Shown here: in pieces, positions 16,186 through 26,100 of the stretch
Layout: each line of letters starts with the position of its first letter
How positions within the stretch are numbered: position 1 is the stretch's first letter
Assembly (NCBI RefSeq): GCF_900141835.1
Contig: NZ_FQZD01000024.1
Span: forward strand, 1-58,573
From: Propionispora hippei DSM 15287
GTDB taxonomy: Bacteria > Bacillota > Negativicutes > Propionisporales > Propionisporaceae
DNA: 58,573 nt
Reading direction: 5' to 3'
Program-made: the position numbers and the translations under genes
Notes under the pieces: model-generated
What the model was told of the DNA's origin: nothing
The model's database searches: none
The model's input: the letters and a program-made list of their open reading frames with translations, nothing else

Positions 16186-16220
16186 TCGTTACAGGACTGC
16201 CCGCATAGGAGGTATTGTAT

Positions 16221-17348
16221 ATGTCCACTCAACGAATTCCCGCACTTGAATATATTCGCGGCATTTCCATGCTCGGAGTGATCGGTATCCACACGGGAGC
16301 CTATTCTTTAAGCAATCCTCATGTCAACATCCATCTATTCGGTTTATTGGAGATTGCCTCGCGGTTTAGTGTCCCCATTTTCTTTTTTGTTTCTGCTTTC
16401 GGTCTGTTTTTACACCAAAAAGATCTGACTGCACCTTTAAATTATACGGCTTTCATGAAAAAAAGACTTAAGACCGTCGGTATCCCTTACCTGATCTGGT
16501 CACTGCTTTATCTTGTTTATATTTCAGTCATCAGCCACAACCTTGCCGTGTGGTCAATCCCTGTGCTGCTTAAATATTTATTCTTCGGCCTAGCCTCTTA
16601 CCAACTATACTTTCTGGTCTTATTACTATGGTTTTATGCCTTGATGCCTTTATGGCGGATTCTGCTGCGTTATATTTTAAAGAATCCCCTTACCAATTTA
16701 CTAATTGCATTGGCCTTGCAAATTCTATTTAATTATTACTCCAGCTATTTGCTGGTCCCGCCTCCCGCCGGTACGCTATTTCACGATTTGGTCGATTATC
16801 GGATGAATTATTGGATTGCCCACTATTTCTTTATTTTCATTCTGGGAGCTGTCTGTGCACTCCGCTTTGACTCATTCAAAATGATATTGACCTATCAGCG
16901 CCGGTACGTAACCGCTTTCTTTGCTATTACCCTCGGAGCTATCCTGCTATACTATTACTACCTGCTGTTCGCCAAAGGCTACACACCGGAAGAAGCGGTC
17001 TGCACCAATCATCAATTAGGTCCTATTGGTGTTTTATATACCGTTTCCTCTACTTTCTTCTGGTTCATGGTTTTTAGCAAAGAGCACTGGCCGGCAGCTA
17101 TTTCCGCCCTGCTGAATTCATTAGGAAAACATTCCTATTTCATTTACCTGGTCCATCCTTTTGTCATGTACTGCCTCTCCTACTATATGAATCATGCCGG
17201 CTACTTGTTTACGGCCAAGGCCACTATTCTTTTTTATCTGGCTACCCTGCTATTTAGTCTTTTGCTCAGCCTAACTACCCAAAAACTCAGTACTCGTTTT
17301 CCCTGGCTAGGCCGCTTATTGACAGGCAGTATCTCTTCCCGCGTGTGA
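16221..17348 (+). CDS. Acyltransferase 3 family membrane protein
   Basis: A 375-residue polytopic protein with about ten membrane spans. The N-terminus RIPALEYIRGISMLGVIGIH with the conserved R and GIH is typical of the OafA/YrhL/WecH acyltransferase-3 family, which moves acetyl or other acyl groups onto surface polysaccharides, lipids or peptidoglycan. The conserved SVPIFFFVSAFGLF and SYFIYLVHPF motifs are present. It lacks the C-terminal SGNH domain, so it is the single-domain form. ATG at 16221 is preferred over an upstream TTG because of AGGAGGT at 7-nt spacing. It is divergent from the nif operon and has its own terminator. Substrate unknown. Confidence 0.88.
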   Translation: MSTQRIPALEYIRGISMLGVIGIHTGAYSLSNPHVNIHLFGLLEIASRFSVPIFFFVSAFGLFLHQKDLTAPLNYTAFMKKRLKTVGIPYLIWSLLYLVYISVISHNLAVWSIPVLLKYLFFGLASYQLYFLVLLLWFYALMPLWRILLRYILKNPLTNLLIALALQILFNYYSSYLLVPPPAGTLFHDLVDYRMNYWIAHYFFIFILGAVCALRFDSFKMILTYQRRYVTAFFAITLGAILLYYYYLLFAKGYTPEEAVCTNHQLGPIGVLYTVSSTFFWFMVFSKEHWPAAISALLNSLGKHSYFIYLVHPFVMYCLSYYMNHAGYLFTAKATILFYLATLLFSLLLSLTTQKLSTRFPWLGRLLTGSISSRV

Positions 17349-17384
17349 AAAAGCAATCACAGCCACTATCAGATAAATGACTAT

Positions 17385-17440
17385 CAATTCTAACATATAA
17401 AAGCTTGGCCGGTCGGCCAAGCTTTTATATGTTAGAATTG
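17385..17440. terminator. Very long perfect inverted repeat (about 27-bp arms)
   Basis: Arms 17385-17411 and 17414-17440 are perfect complements around GGTC. The hairpin starts AATTCTAACATATAAAAGCT and contains GGCCGGTCGGCC at the tip. It lies between convergent genes and can act as a bidirectional terminator. The arms are unusually long, and its right end runs into repeat B3. Confidence 0.75.
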
Positions 17441-17597
17441 TTGATTTAATGAGCCTATCGACCTGACGAGAGATTTTTTCATCTGGCAAAGAAGCAAAAA
17501 CGCAAAAACCGTTGAGCTATTGCAAGGTTTTGTTGAAGAAGCCGGAAGGAAATACTCCATCAGGACGCGCATTGCTAATTAGTCAGTAGCTCTTTAG
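17433..17597. repeat. MITE-like repeat family B, copy 3 (inverted, diverged)
   Basis: Reverse-complement alignment by eye matches the copies at 35791-35951 and 37345-37514: shared GAGCCT, GAGAGATTTTT, AAGCAAAAACGCA-like and CTGACTAATT segments in the same order. The outer edge overlaps the last codons of the minus-strand gene at 17583, whose TGA stop lies in the terminal CTGA of the repeat. Edges are approximate. Confidence 0.55.
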
Positions 17598-18965
17598 GAA
17601 AAAGAATAGTTCCTTCTCCTGTTCAGTCAGGAACTGCGGCTCCAGGAGAAAGCCGTTTGCCGTTCCCTCTTTTTTAGCCTGTCTATGATGGGTCTTAGTC
17701 CAATAGGCAAAAAGAAGCTGGCAGAATTTAGAAATTGTTTTTCTTCGCCCGCTATACTCCGGAATCTCAAGCCACCATGCTCTGAGTTGCCTGATGCACT
17801 CTCCTTGCAAAATGGTGTAATCCTGCCGCGCAACATAAGCCACCAACATGACGCATTCCTTCAGGATCTGGAACAATACCTGCTGACGAAACCCATCGGA
17901 ATATTCGCCAAATTTTATTTCCATAATAAAAAGTTTCCGCCCTGCGTCTAATAAGGGTACAAACACACAAAATGCATCCCGGAAACTGCGTTGGGCAATA
18001 GCTGTTTTTATCACCTGGGCCGTCTGACGGATGATTAAAGTCCAAAGCGACAATTCAGCTTTTGCTTCAGCCAGTTGTAACAGGAACCGTAAAATTCCCA
18101 CAGCAAGCGGATTGTAAGGATTTAGGCAAGCAATACCCGCTTGCTTATGCCATTCCAAGACCAAATATTTGATGTCCTCATCGGTTAGCCGCCCCGCCCG
18201 GAAAAGTTGCCAGGTTCCCTCTGCCATCAAATCAAACATGTCCTGGTTTTCTACCTTAACAATCCGGTGCAGCCAGGCTGTCCAAACCTGCAAAACAGCC
18301 TGTGTAACCTCATGTTCTTCATAAGTAAGCAGATTCTCACGCCAGCATTTACAAATTTCCCTGAATAACGAAAAATCTTTTCGCCGTAAAGCCAGTAACC
18401 CTAACACCTTCAAAACTCTCAAAATATCAAAAATGTGAGAGGCATTAGCCTTCACAAGACTTTTATTTTGCAAAATGAAAAACACATAATCCGCAATACG
18501 GGAAATAAAAAAGTGTTGCCTAGCACGAAAGGCAACGACTGCAATCAACACAAACTGCTCCGCAATCACCGGAAACTGCTGCGCCGGCAACTGCAAAAGC
18601 ATGGGGCGGAAGGTATTCAGTAAAGCCGCAGCAGCATTATACCGGCCGGCCTGAATTGCTTTGACAACAATCCCCATCAGGCGGATAGGCTCATCACTGC
18701 GTAGCATCCCTTCTGCATAGGCTGTCTTGAGCAATTCCGCAGCCTTATAGACAATAATATCATTCTCCCTGCTCATGCCCTCGTTAATAAAACCGTAAAC
18801 TTTAGACAAACTTCGGGAGACTTGCCGTTTCGTTTTTTTACCAGACAGCGCTGCTGCCACACGCTCTATGCGCCGTTCCAAACGCATAAACCGTATGTAG
18901 AAGAGCGCGATAAGACAAACTGCAAAAACGCTGCATAGCAATCCTACTATCCATACGGCCGACAT
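17583..18965 (-). CDS. Unknown membrane-anchored helical protein, about 460 aa
   Basis: An N-terminal hydrophobic segment (about residues 3-25, VWIVGLLCSVFAVCLIALFYI) is followed by a basic stretch and then about 430 mostly helical residues rich in Leu, Ala and Arg with many paired aromatic/basic motifs. The pattern suggests a tail of alpha-helical repeats (TPR/ARM-like) held at the membrane. I do not recognise a family and see no catalytic motif. The ATG at 18965 with a GAGGGTGGGGGCGG site is preferred; an ATG six codons upstream is possible. It lies downstream of pyk on the same strand after a terminator, so it likely has its own promoter. Confidence 0.65.
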   Translation of the reverse strand: MSAVWIVGLLCSVFAVCLIALFYIRFMRLERRIERVAAALSGKKTKRQVSRSLSKVYGFINEGMSRENDIIVYKAAELLKTAYAEGMLRSDEPIRLMGIVVKAIQAGRYNAAAALLNTFRPMLLQLPAQQFPVIAEQFVLIAVVAFRARQHFFISRIADYVFFILQNKSLVKANASHIFDILRVLKVLGLLALRRKDFSLFREICKCWRENLLTYEEHEVTQAVLQVWTAWLHRIVKVENQDMFDLMAEGTWQLFRAGRLTDEDIKYLVLEWHKQAGIACLNPYNPLAVGILRFLLQLAEAKAELSLWTLIIRQTAQVIKTAIAQRSFRDAFCVFVPLLDAGRKLFIMEIKFGEYSDGFRQQVLFQILKECVMLVAYVARQDYTILQGECIRQLRAWWLEIPEYSGRRKTISKFCQLLFAYWTKTHHRQAKKEGTANGFLLEPQFLTEQEKELFFFLKSY

Positions 18966-19004
18966 AACCGCCCCCACCCTCATCAGATTCTCTTTACTAA
19001 AGAA

Positions 19005-19031
19005 TCAGCCCGAAACCAAATTCCGGGCTGA
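19005..19031 (-). terminator. Intrinsic terminator of pyk
   Basis: TCAGCCCGGAA pairs with TTCGGGCTGA around a short loop on the minus strand, followed by TTCTTT. It lies 23 nt downstream of the pyruvate kinase stop. Confidence 0.75.
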
Positions 19032-19053
19032 CAATCTATTGCTCAGTTTACTT

Positions 19054-20808
19054 TTATCGTGCGTTTATTTCTCCTTGGAAGACCAGTCCCCTGCCGGCAT
19101 CTACCGTAACGGTAGAACCGTCGTGCAAACGGTCGGTAGCACCGTCTACGCCGACAATCACCGGTATACCATAGCTAATGCCAACAATAGCGGCTTGCGA
19201 GGTAAGTCCGCCCTCTACAGCCACAATGGCGGCAGCTTTCGAAGCATAAGGCGCGGTTTCTTCATCAACGCTATGAACAACCAGAATATCGCCGGGCTGC
19301 AATTTATTTTGAACATCGTTGATCGAGGTGGCAATACAAATTCTCCCTGTAACCGCCTTTTGTCCGATGCCTGTGCCGCGAAGCAGAATATTGCCCACGA
19401 TATGAACCCTGATCATATTGGTCGTACCGGTCATACCGGCTGGAACGCCGGCGGTCAAAACTACTAAATCACCGTCGTTAACCGCACCGGCGGCCAGTGC
19501 GTACTGCACCGCATTATTTACCATTTCATCACTGTTTTCAGAGGTAACCCCCAGTACCGGAATAACGCCCCACAACAGCATAATCCGGCGCATGGTCTTT
19601 TCAAAAGGGGTTACAGCAACAATATTGGCTGACGGCCGGTACTTGGACACCATCCGCGCCGTATGGCCGAACTGAGTGGAGGTAATGATGGCCGCCGCCC
19701 CCAGCTCATGACCAATTTGTACGGTTGCATGGCTGATTGCATCGGTAGTTGTACGCTGTGGCACAATTCCTTTGGCCAGCAAAATGGAGGAATAATTCAA
19801 AGCAGCCTCAATACGGAGTGCAATGCGGGCCATGGTTTCTACCGCTTCCACCGGATACTTGCCCTGTGCAGTTTCACCGCTAAGCATAATGCAATCGCTG
19901 CCATCCATAATGGCATTGGCAATATCACTGGCTTCCGCCCGGGTAGGACGCGGATTATTGATCATGGACTCTAGCATTTGGGTAGCCGTAATAACCGGTT
20001 TTCCGGCTTTATTGCACTTTTCAATAATGCGCTTTTGCACTACCGGAACATCTTCGGCGGGAATTTCCACGCCCAAATCGCCGCGAGCCACCATGATGCC
20101 GTCGGCAACCTTCAATATTTCATCAATATTTTTTACGCCTTCCGCATTTTCAATTTTCGCAATGATATCCATCTGTGCTTTGGCATTTTCCAGCACCTTG
20201 CGGATAGCCAGCACATCAGCCGCCCGCTGTACAAAAGAAGCGGCGATAAAGTCCATGTTTTGTTCAATACCGAATTGAATGTCCAAAACATCCTTGTCGG
20301 ATAAGAACGGCAGATTAAGGCTTACGCCGGGAGCAGCCACTCTTTTGCGGTCGCCGATTTCACCAGAATTTAGTACGGTGGTAATAATATCGTTTCCTTT
20401 AACAGCCTCCACATTGAGGCAAACCAGGCCGTCGGCAAGAAGGATTTGGTTGCCCGGGGAAACTTCCTGCGGCAGCATACTGTGATTAACCATAGCCCGT
20501 TCTGTAGTCCCTCGAACTTCCTCACTTGTCAGAACAAAGGTCTGTCCTTCAACTAATTTCACTTTACCTTCGGCAAACATACCCAGACGCATTTCAGGCC
20601 CTTTTGTATCTAACAGCAAAGCAATCGTCTTACCGGTTTTTGCTGCCGTTGCACGCACATATTTAATACGTTCGGCATGTTCCTGATGGTTGCCATGAGA
20701 AAAATTGAATCTGGCGACATTCATTCCCGCTTCCATCATATTTTCCAAAATACCGGCTTTTTCTGTACTCGGTCCCATTGTACAGATAATCTTTGTCTTT
20801 TTTAACAT
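19054..20808 (-). CDS. pyk: Pyruvate kinase with C-terminal PEP-utiliser-like domain
   Basis: A 584-residue enzyme converting phosphoenolpyruvate and ADP to pyruvate and ATP. The N-terminal TKIICTMGPST and the MVARGDLGVEIPAEDVP active-site motif are clear. Residues from about 475 on (GGLTSQAAIVGISYGIPVIVG, with the HGSTVTVDA end) form the extra PEP-utilising mobile-like domain known from Bacillus-type pyruvate kinases. ATG at 20808 sits nine nt after GGAG; a GTG two codons upstream is an alternative. The small DUF2007-like gene lies immediately upstream on the same strand, and the pair may be co-transcribed. Confidence 0.96.
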   Translation of the reverse strand: MLKKTKIICTMGPSTEKAGILENMMEAGMNVARFNFSHGNHQEHAERIKYVRATAAKTGKTIALLLDTKGPEMRLGMFAEGKVKLVEGQTFVLTSEEVRGTTERAMVNHSMLPQEVSPGNQILLADGLVCLNVEAVKGNDIITTVLNSGEIGDRKRVAAPGVSLNLPFLSDKDVLDIQFGIEQNMDFIAASFVQRAADVLAIRKVLENAKAQMDIIAKIENAEGVKNIDEILKVADGIMVARGDLGVEIPAEDVPVVQKRIIEKCNKAGKPVITATQMLESMINNPRPTRAEASDIANAIMDGSDCIMLSGETAQGKYPVEAVETMARIALRIEAALNYSSILLAKGIVPQRTTTDAISHATVQIGHELGAAAIITSTQFGHTARMVSKYRPSANIVAVTPFEKTMRRIMLLWGVIPVLGVTSENSDEMVNNAVQYALAAGAVNDGDLVVLTAGVPAGMTGTTNMIRVHIVGNILLRGTGIGQKAVTGRICIATSINDVQNKLQPGDILVVHSVDEETAPYASKAAAIVAVEGGLTSQAAIVGISYGIPVIVGVDGATDRLHDGSTVTVDAGRGLVFQGEINAR

Positions 20809-20877
20809 ATACACACTCTCCTCAAGTAATCTTTAACATAAAAATCCCAAACTATTCGCACTAAAAATATTCTTTAA

Positions 20878-21078
20878 TTATTTCACCGCATGTTGACAGA
20901 GAACGGCATGAGCTTCATCCGCTTCCGATTCTAATACTAATATTTCGTACATCCCATCACCGAGGGCTGATGCCACTCCGGTGGGCCTGGCATTGGCAAG
21001 AATGCCTTCGTTGCACAACAAATTTTTTAACATCTCGGCCTGAGCGCGATTAGCTGCTATATATATGGCTATCCACAT
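20878..21078 (-). CDS. DUF2007-like small protein
   Basis: A 66-residue soluble protein, MWIAIYIAANRAQAEMLKNL..., with a beta-alpha-beta pattern like the 'putative signal transducing protein' DUF2007 family (also distantly ACT-like). The start is set by TAGGAGGCGGCAAT before ATG; a longer upstream frame exists but lacks a ribosome-binding site. It sits 70 nt before pyk. Function unknown. Confidence 0.7.
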   Translation of the reverse strand: MWIAIYIAANRAQAEMLKNLLCNEGILANARPTGVASALGDGMYEILVLESEADEAHAVLCQHAVK

Positions 21079-21208
21079 ATTGCCGCCTCCTACCATTACA
21101 GCTTTGCTAGCTGAATAACTAAATATATAAAATGCTTTTCTCCAAAGTAAACAGTATTCCTGCTTGATTCCCCTTTTTGCCGGAAATATTGCAAACATAT
21201 CGACAAAA

Positions 21209-22216
21209 TCAGGATAGTTGTTCAATTAAGGCAGGAATAATTTGTTCGATCTCACCGACAATTCCATAATGAGCCCGTTTAAAAATAGGCGCTTTAGGAT
21301 CTTTGTTGATCGCCACAACCGTTCTTGCCGCTGCAATTCCGGCAAGATGATGCACGGCGCCGGAAATTCCGCAGGCAATGTATAATTTCGGTTTTATAAT
21401 CTGACCCGTTTGTCCAATCTGACAGGCCGGGTCACTCCAGCCTTCATCTACGGCGGCCCGCGAGGCCCCCACCACACCGCCTAATTTCTTAGCCAGCGTC
21501 TCTAGCAACAAAAACTGTTTTACATTCCCAACTCCTCGTCCACCTGCAACGACTATGTCCGCTTCTTTTAACGAATTATTTTTCGACTGTTTCTCCAGAG
21601 TTTTTACTAGCGATGTACGAATTTCGTTAAAACTAACCGGACTATCTACTTGAATGATTTCACCCGACCGATAAGCGTCTCTTACCGGAAGCTCAAAGAC
21701 TTGCGGCCGGACCGTTCCCATCTGGGGGCGGCGTTCCGGACAAACAACCTCTGCTATGGCAGCCTCCCCATAGGCGGGACGCGTCCAGATAAGCTGTTTA
21801 TCATCGGCGGCAAAATAGATTCCGGTACAATCCGCTATCAGCCCGGTTTTCACCCGACAGGCAACACGCGGCGCCAAATCACGGCCAATCTCTGTTGACC
21901 CCAAGAGAAATACTGCAGGTTTATATGTATAAATTAACTTAGTGCAAACAGTCGAAAAGGCATCTGTGGAGTAATGCTCATATTCCGGTCCGTCGACTAA
22001 GAAAATTTTATCGGCACCGAAAGCGATCGCCTCCCTGGCCACCTGGTTCACACCATGACCAATAACTACGGCGGTTACCGCCAGCTTCATCTGGGCAGCA
22101 AGAACGCGGGCTTGTCCCAATAATTCGCAGCTGACGTCTTTCGGCTTATTGTCGGTTTGTTCAATAAAGACCCAAATGCCTGAAGAACAGTTTTTGTTAA
22201 TACCATCTATGTCCAT
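21209..22216 (-). CDS. etfA: Electron transfer flavoprotein alpha subunit
   Basis: A 335-residue EtfA. The N-terminal domain begins IWVFIEQTDNKPKDVSCELLG, and the C-terminal FAD domain has the hallmark GGRGVGN...VGASRAAVDEGW, QIGQTGQ and YIACGISGAVHHLAG motifs. It pairs with EtfB as an FAD-binding heterodimer that carries electrons for acyl-CoA dehydrogenases or, in anaerobes, electron-bifurcating systems (some of which feed ferredoxin for nitrogenase). No dehydrogenase or FixCX partner is in the window, so the redox partner is unknown. It follows etfB by 57 nt. Confidence 0.95.
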   Translation of the reverse strand: MDIDGINKNCSSGIWVFIEQTDNKPKDVSCELLGQARVLAAQMKLAVTAVVIGHGVNQVAREAIAFGADKIFLVDGPEYEHYSTDAFSTVCTKLIYTYKPAVFLLGSTEIGRDLAPRVACRVKTGLIADCTGIYFAADDKQLIWTRPAYGEAAIAEVVCPERRPQMGTVRPQVFELPVRDAYRSGEIIQVDSPVSFNEIRTSLVKTLEKQSKNNSLKEADIVVAGGRGVGNVKQFLLLETLAKKLGGVVGASRAAVDEGWSDPACQIGQTGQIIKPKLYIACGISGAVHHLAGIAAARTVVAINKDPKAPIFKRAHYGIVGEIEQIIPALIEQLS

Positions 22217-22273
22217 TGGCCTTGACTCCTCACAAGCTACCTACATCTTAGCAAATTCATTCACAAATATCCA

Positions 22274-23065
22274 TTAAAGAATAAGATTTTCGCGCAACTT
22301 TCCGATTAACACCCGGGCCGACTGTTCCGGCGTCTGTCCGGTAATCAGTTGGCAAGATACGGCAGTGTTGACGAAAGGGGTTGCGATGCGACGTACTCTG
22401 GTTGGCGACCCGCTGATACCGATAGAATTTCTGGAAACCGCCAAATCGACTGCATTCCAGGCAGGGATCTCTTTGTTTTTAGCCCTAATTGCTCCCTTAA
22501 CAGTCGGCAGCCGGGAACTTTGCGGTGCCTGCAAGATGGTAACCAGGGCCGGCAGTGAAGCGGTAAGCCATTCCAAGCCATTCTCTGTTTTACGTTGAAC
22601 GGTAAGAATATCGCTTTCTATATCGATATTAATCCCCCTGGTAATTTGCACAAAATCCAACTGCGCCGCCAGTTCAGGGCCAACCTGCGCCGTGCTGCCA
22701 TCCAGAGCGCACTGTCCGCAAAGAATCAGGTTCGCTCCGCCAAGTTTACGTACACCGGCGGCCAGGATATAGCTGGTCGCCAGCGTATCGGAGCCGCTAA
22801 AGCAAGGATCATTTAGCAAAACAGCCTCATCGGCCCCCATGGCCAGGCATTCACGAAGGATTTCTCGAGCCTGTTCCGGCCCCATGGATAAAACATATAT
22901 CTGGCCGCCATGTTTTTCCCGCAACGCTAATGCCATTTCCATGGCTTCTTTATCATAAGGATTCAACATTCCTAAGGCACTTTGCCGCAGCAACGTATAC
23001 TTCTCTGGATGAAGAGCAACATCACCGGTCAAAGGTACTTGTTTGACACATACTATGATTTTCAT
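22274..23065 (-). CDS. etfB: Electron transfer flavoprotein beta subunit
   Basis: A 263-residue EtfB with the characteristic start MKIIVCVKQVPLTGDV, NPYDKEAMEMALAL, GADEAVLLND and the CGQCALDGSTAQVGPELAAQL signature motif. It binds AMP or the second flavin in the complex with EtfA. It is the first gene of the etfBA pair, and its ATG follows a GGGAAAGAG site. Confidence 0.95.
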   Translation of the reverse strand: MKIIVCVKQVPLTGDVALHPEKYTLLRQSALGMLNPYDKEAMEMALALREKHGGQIYVLSMGPEQAREILRECLAMGADEAVLLNDPCFSGSDTLATSYILAAGVRKLGGANLILCGQCALDGSTAQVGPELAAQLDFVQITRGINIDIESDILTVQRKTENGLEWLTASLPALVTILQAPQSSRLPTVKGAIRAKNKEIPAWNAVDLAVSRNSIGISGSPTRVRRIATPFVNTAVSCQLITGQTPEQSARVLIGKLRENLIL

Positions 23066-23162
23066 AGTTCTCTTTCCCTTTTACAATTGTCAATTATATC
23101 ATCACTCACTGAAATGATTCCACAAAAATCTACTTATATTTTCGCGATAAAACATTTTTTTA

Positions 23163-26100
23163 TCAAATAACATTTACAACCTGATCGCCCAGGACAGCTT
23201 CAATAGCCTTTGTCGCATCCGGGGAAGGATCAATCCAATATTGCGGCTCGGTTTTAATGACTCGCCGGCTGTCAACTAAATGCAAATATACAACCGCCGA
23301 ACCGCGAAAATTGGCAAACACCTTTTTCAAGTCAGCAAATACTTCAGGATTTTCCTGTTCTTTGCGGATTTTAATCCTCACCTCGGGACCGAATTGATCC
23401 AGCAGCACGACATCTTCCGCGATGACTTTGCTGCTTTCTTCATTGTTGTTGATTTTGCCAATGACCGCTACAGGCATGTCCACGGCAAGAACGGCTCCCT
23501 TTCGCTGAAAGAGACGGGGAAAAACAATCACTTCTACCTGGCCGGTAAAGTCCTCCAGTGTCAGAAAGCACATCATGTCACCGCTTTTTGTATTGATCCT
23601 CTTAGCGCTGCTAATAAGACCGGCTAGTTTTAATACTTTACCGTCGGGGCAATCGGCAAGCTGGCTGATCGGCACCAAGGATTTCATCTTATCGCGGTAT
23701 TTATCTAAAGGATGCCCCGTAACATAAAAACCTATCATTTCTTTTTCATAGGCCAGCAATTGATCCAAAGCCAGTTCCTCCATTGGCGGCAGTGCGACAG
23801 AATCGACATGCTGAAGCGTTTCTTCCCCAAATAAGCCCAACTGGCCGCTGGCCTGATCCTTCTGACGGCCTGCGGCAACATCCACCGCCTTTTCCAATAC
23901 CTGAAGAAGCTGGGACCGTTTGGCGCCTAACGAATCAAAGGCACCACATTTAATCAGACTTTCAATAACCCGTTTATTGACCACTCTCATATCCACCCGG
24001 GTGCAAAAGTCAACCAGCGAAATAAATTTTCCGCCCTTTTGACGGGCAGATAATAAGTTATTGATAGCGTTTTCCCCTACATTTTTTACTCCCGCCAGAC
24101 CAAAGCGGATATCCTTGTCAGCTACGCTGAAACCGGCCAGACTGGCGTTGATATCCGGCGGCAAAATGCGAATTCCCATCCGTCGGCATTCTTCAATATA
24201 GAAGCCCACCTTATCATTCGTGCCCATGACACTGGATAACAATGCCGCCATAAACTCACAAGGATAATGAGCCTTTAAATAAGCGGTCTGATAGGCGACC
24301 AAGGCATAGGCGGCGCTATGGGATTTGTTGAATCCGTAATCGGCGAAATGGGCCATCAGATCGAAAATCTCCGTTGCCAGCTTATCGTCAATTCCCCGTT
24401 CACGGGCGCCTTTCATAAAGTTCTCGCGCTGTGCAGCCAGCACTTCATGCTTCTTCTTGCCCATGGCGCGCCGGAGCAAATCGGCCTGTCCCAGTGAAAA
24501 TCCCGCCAGTTCGGAGGCGATTTGCATAACCTGTTCCTGATAGAGAATAACGCCGAAGGTATCCTTCAATATCGTCTCCAGCCGCGGATGCAGGTAAGTA
24601 ACCTTTTTTTTGCCATGGCGGCCCTCAATAAAGTCGGTAACCATACCACTGCCCAAAGGACCGGGACGGTACAGGGCGACCAGCGGGATCAGGTCGTCAA
24701 AGCTCTCCGGTTTCAAGTCTTTTACCAGGTTGGTCATGCCGCCTGATTCCATCTGAAACACGCCGGCCGTATCACCACTGGCCAGCATTTCATTGACTGC
24801 CTGATCGACAAGCGGAATGTTGTCTATATCAATGTGAATATTCCGGTTTTTACGCAGAAGGGTCAATGCATCACCAATAACAGTCAAGGTACGCAGCCCC
24901 AGCAAATCCATCTTTAATAGCCCGATCTCCTCAACCCGGTCTTTGTCATATTGCGTGGTAAGAAATCCTTCGGTTGAATTCTGCAGCGGCACATAATGAG
25001 TCAACGGTTCTTTCGCAATAACCAACCCGGCCGCATGAGTGGAGGCATGACGCGGCAGACCTTCTACCGCCATAGCCAAATCAACCAGCTTGGTCACTGC
25101 CGGTTCCTGCTGATAAGCTTCTTTCAATTCCGTACTGCTTTGCAACGCTTTACTCAGCGTAATGCCCAGCTCATTGGGTACCAGCTTGGCAACCCGGTCA
25201 ACTTCCCCATAGGACATATTCAACGCCCGCCCTACGTCCCGGATGGCAGCCTTAGCCGCCATGGTACCAAAGGTAATGATCTGCGCTACCCGGTCCGCGC
25301 CATAACGGGCCGACACATATTCAATAATCTTGCCGCGCTGAACGTAGCAAAAATCAATATCAATATCAGGCATGGTTACCCGTTCAGGATTCAAAAACCG
25401 TTCAAACAGCAGACCGTATTTCAGGGGATCAATATTCGTTATCCCCAAAAGATAAGAGACAATACTGCCTGCCGCCGAACCTCTGCCCGGCCCTACTGGA
25501 ATGTTGTTTTGTCTGGCATAATTGATAAAATCCCAGACAATTAAAAAGTAGCTGGAATATCCCATTTTTTGAATGACATCCAGTTCAAAGACCAGCCGTT
25601 CAGTAATTTCTCCCGTAATATCCGCGTAGCGAAGCGGCAATTTTTCCTGGCATAGCCGGCGCAAATAGGCATCGGCCGTCAGCCCGTCGGGCACCGGAAA
25701 TTCCGGCAGATGGAAAGTATTAAAATCAAAATCGACCTGGCAGCGCTCGGCAATCTTACAAGTGTTGGTCAGTACCTCCGGGCGGCCGGGAAACAGGTCG
25801 GCCATTTCCTGCGCACTTTTCAGATAAAATTCCGGCGAAGGAAAACGCATACGCGCCGTATCATCTACAGTTTTTCCCATTTGGATGCAAAGCAACACGT
25901 CGTGAAACTCGGCGTCTTCTTTATTTATATAGTGAAGATCATTGGTGGCAACCAGTTCAATCCCTAGTTCACGGGACATATCAATCAACTGCTGATTGAC
26001 CTGTTTTTGTTCCGGTATACCATGGTCCTGCAATTCCAGGAAAAAATTATCCGATCCAAATATGTCCCGGTACTCTTTTGCCAGGTCCGTGGCCCGTGAC

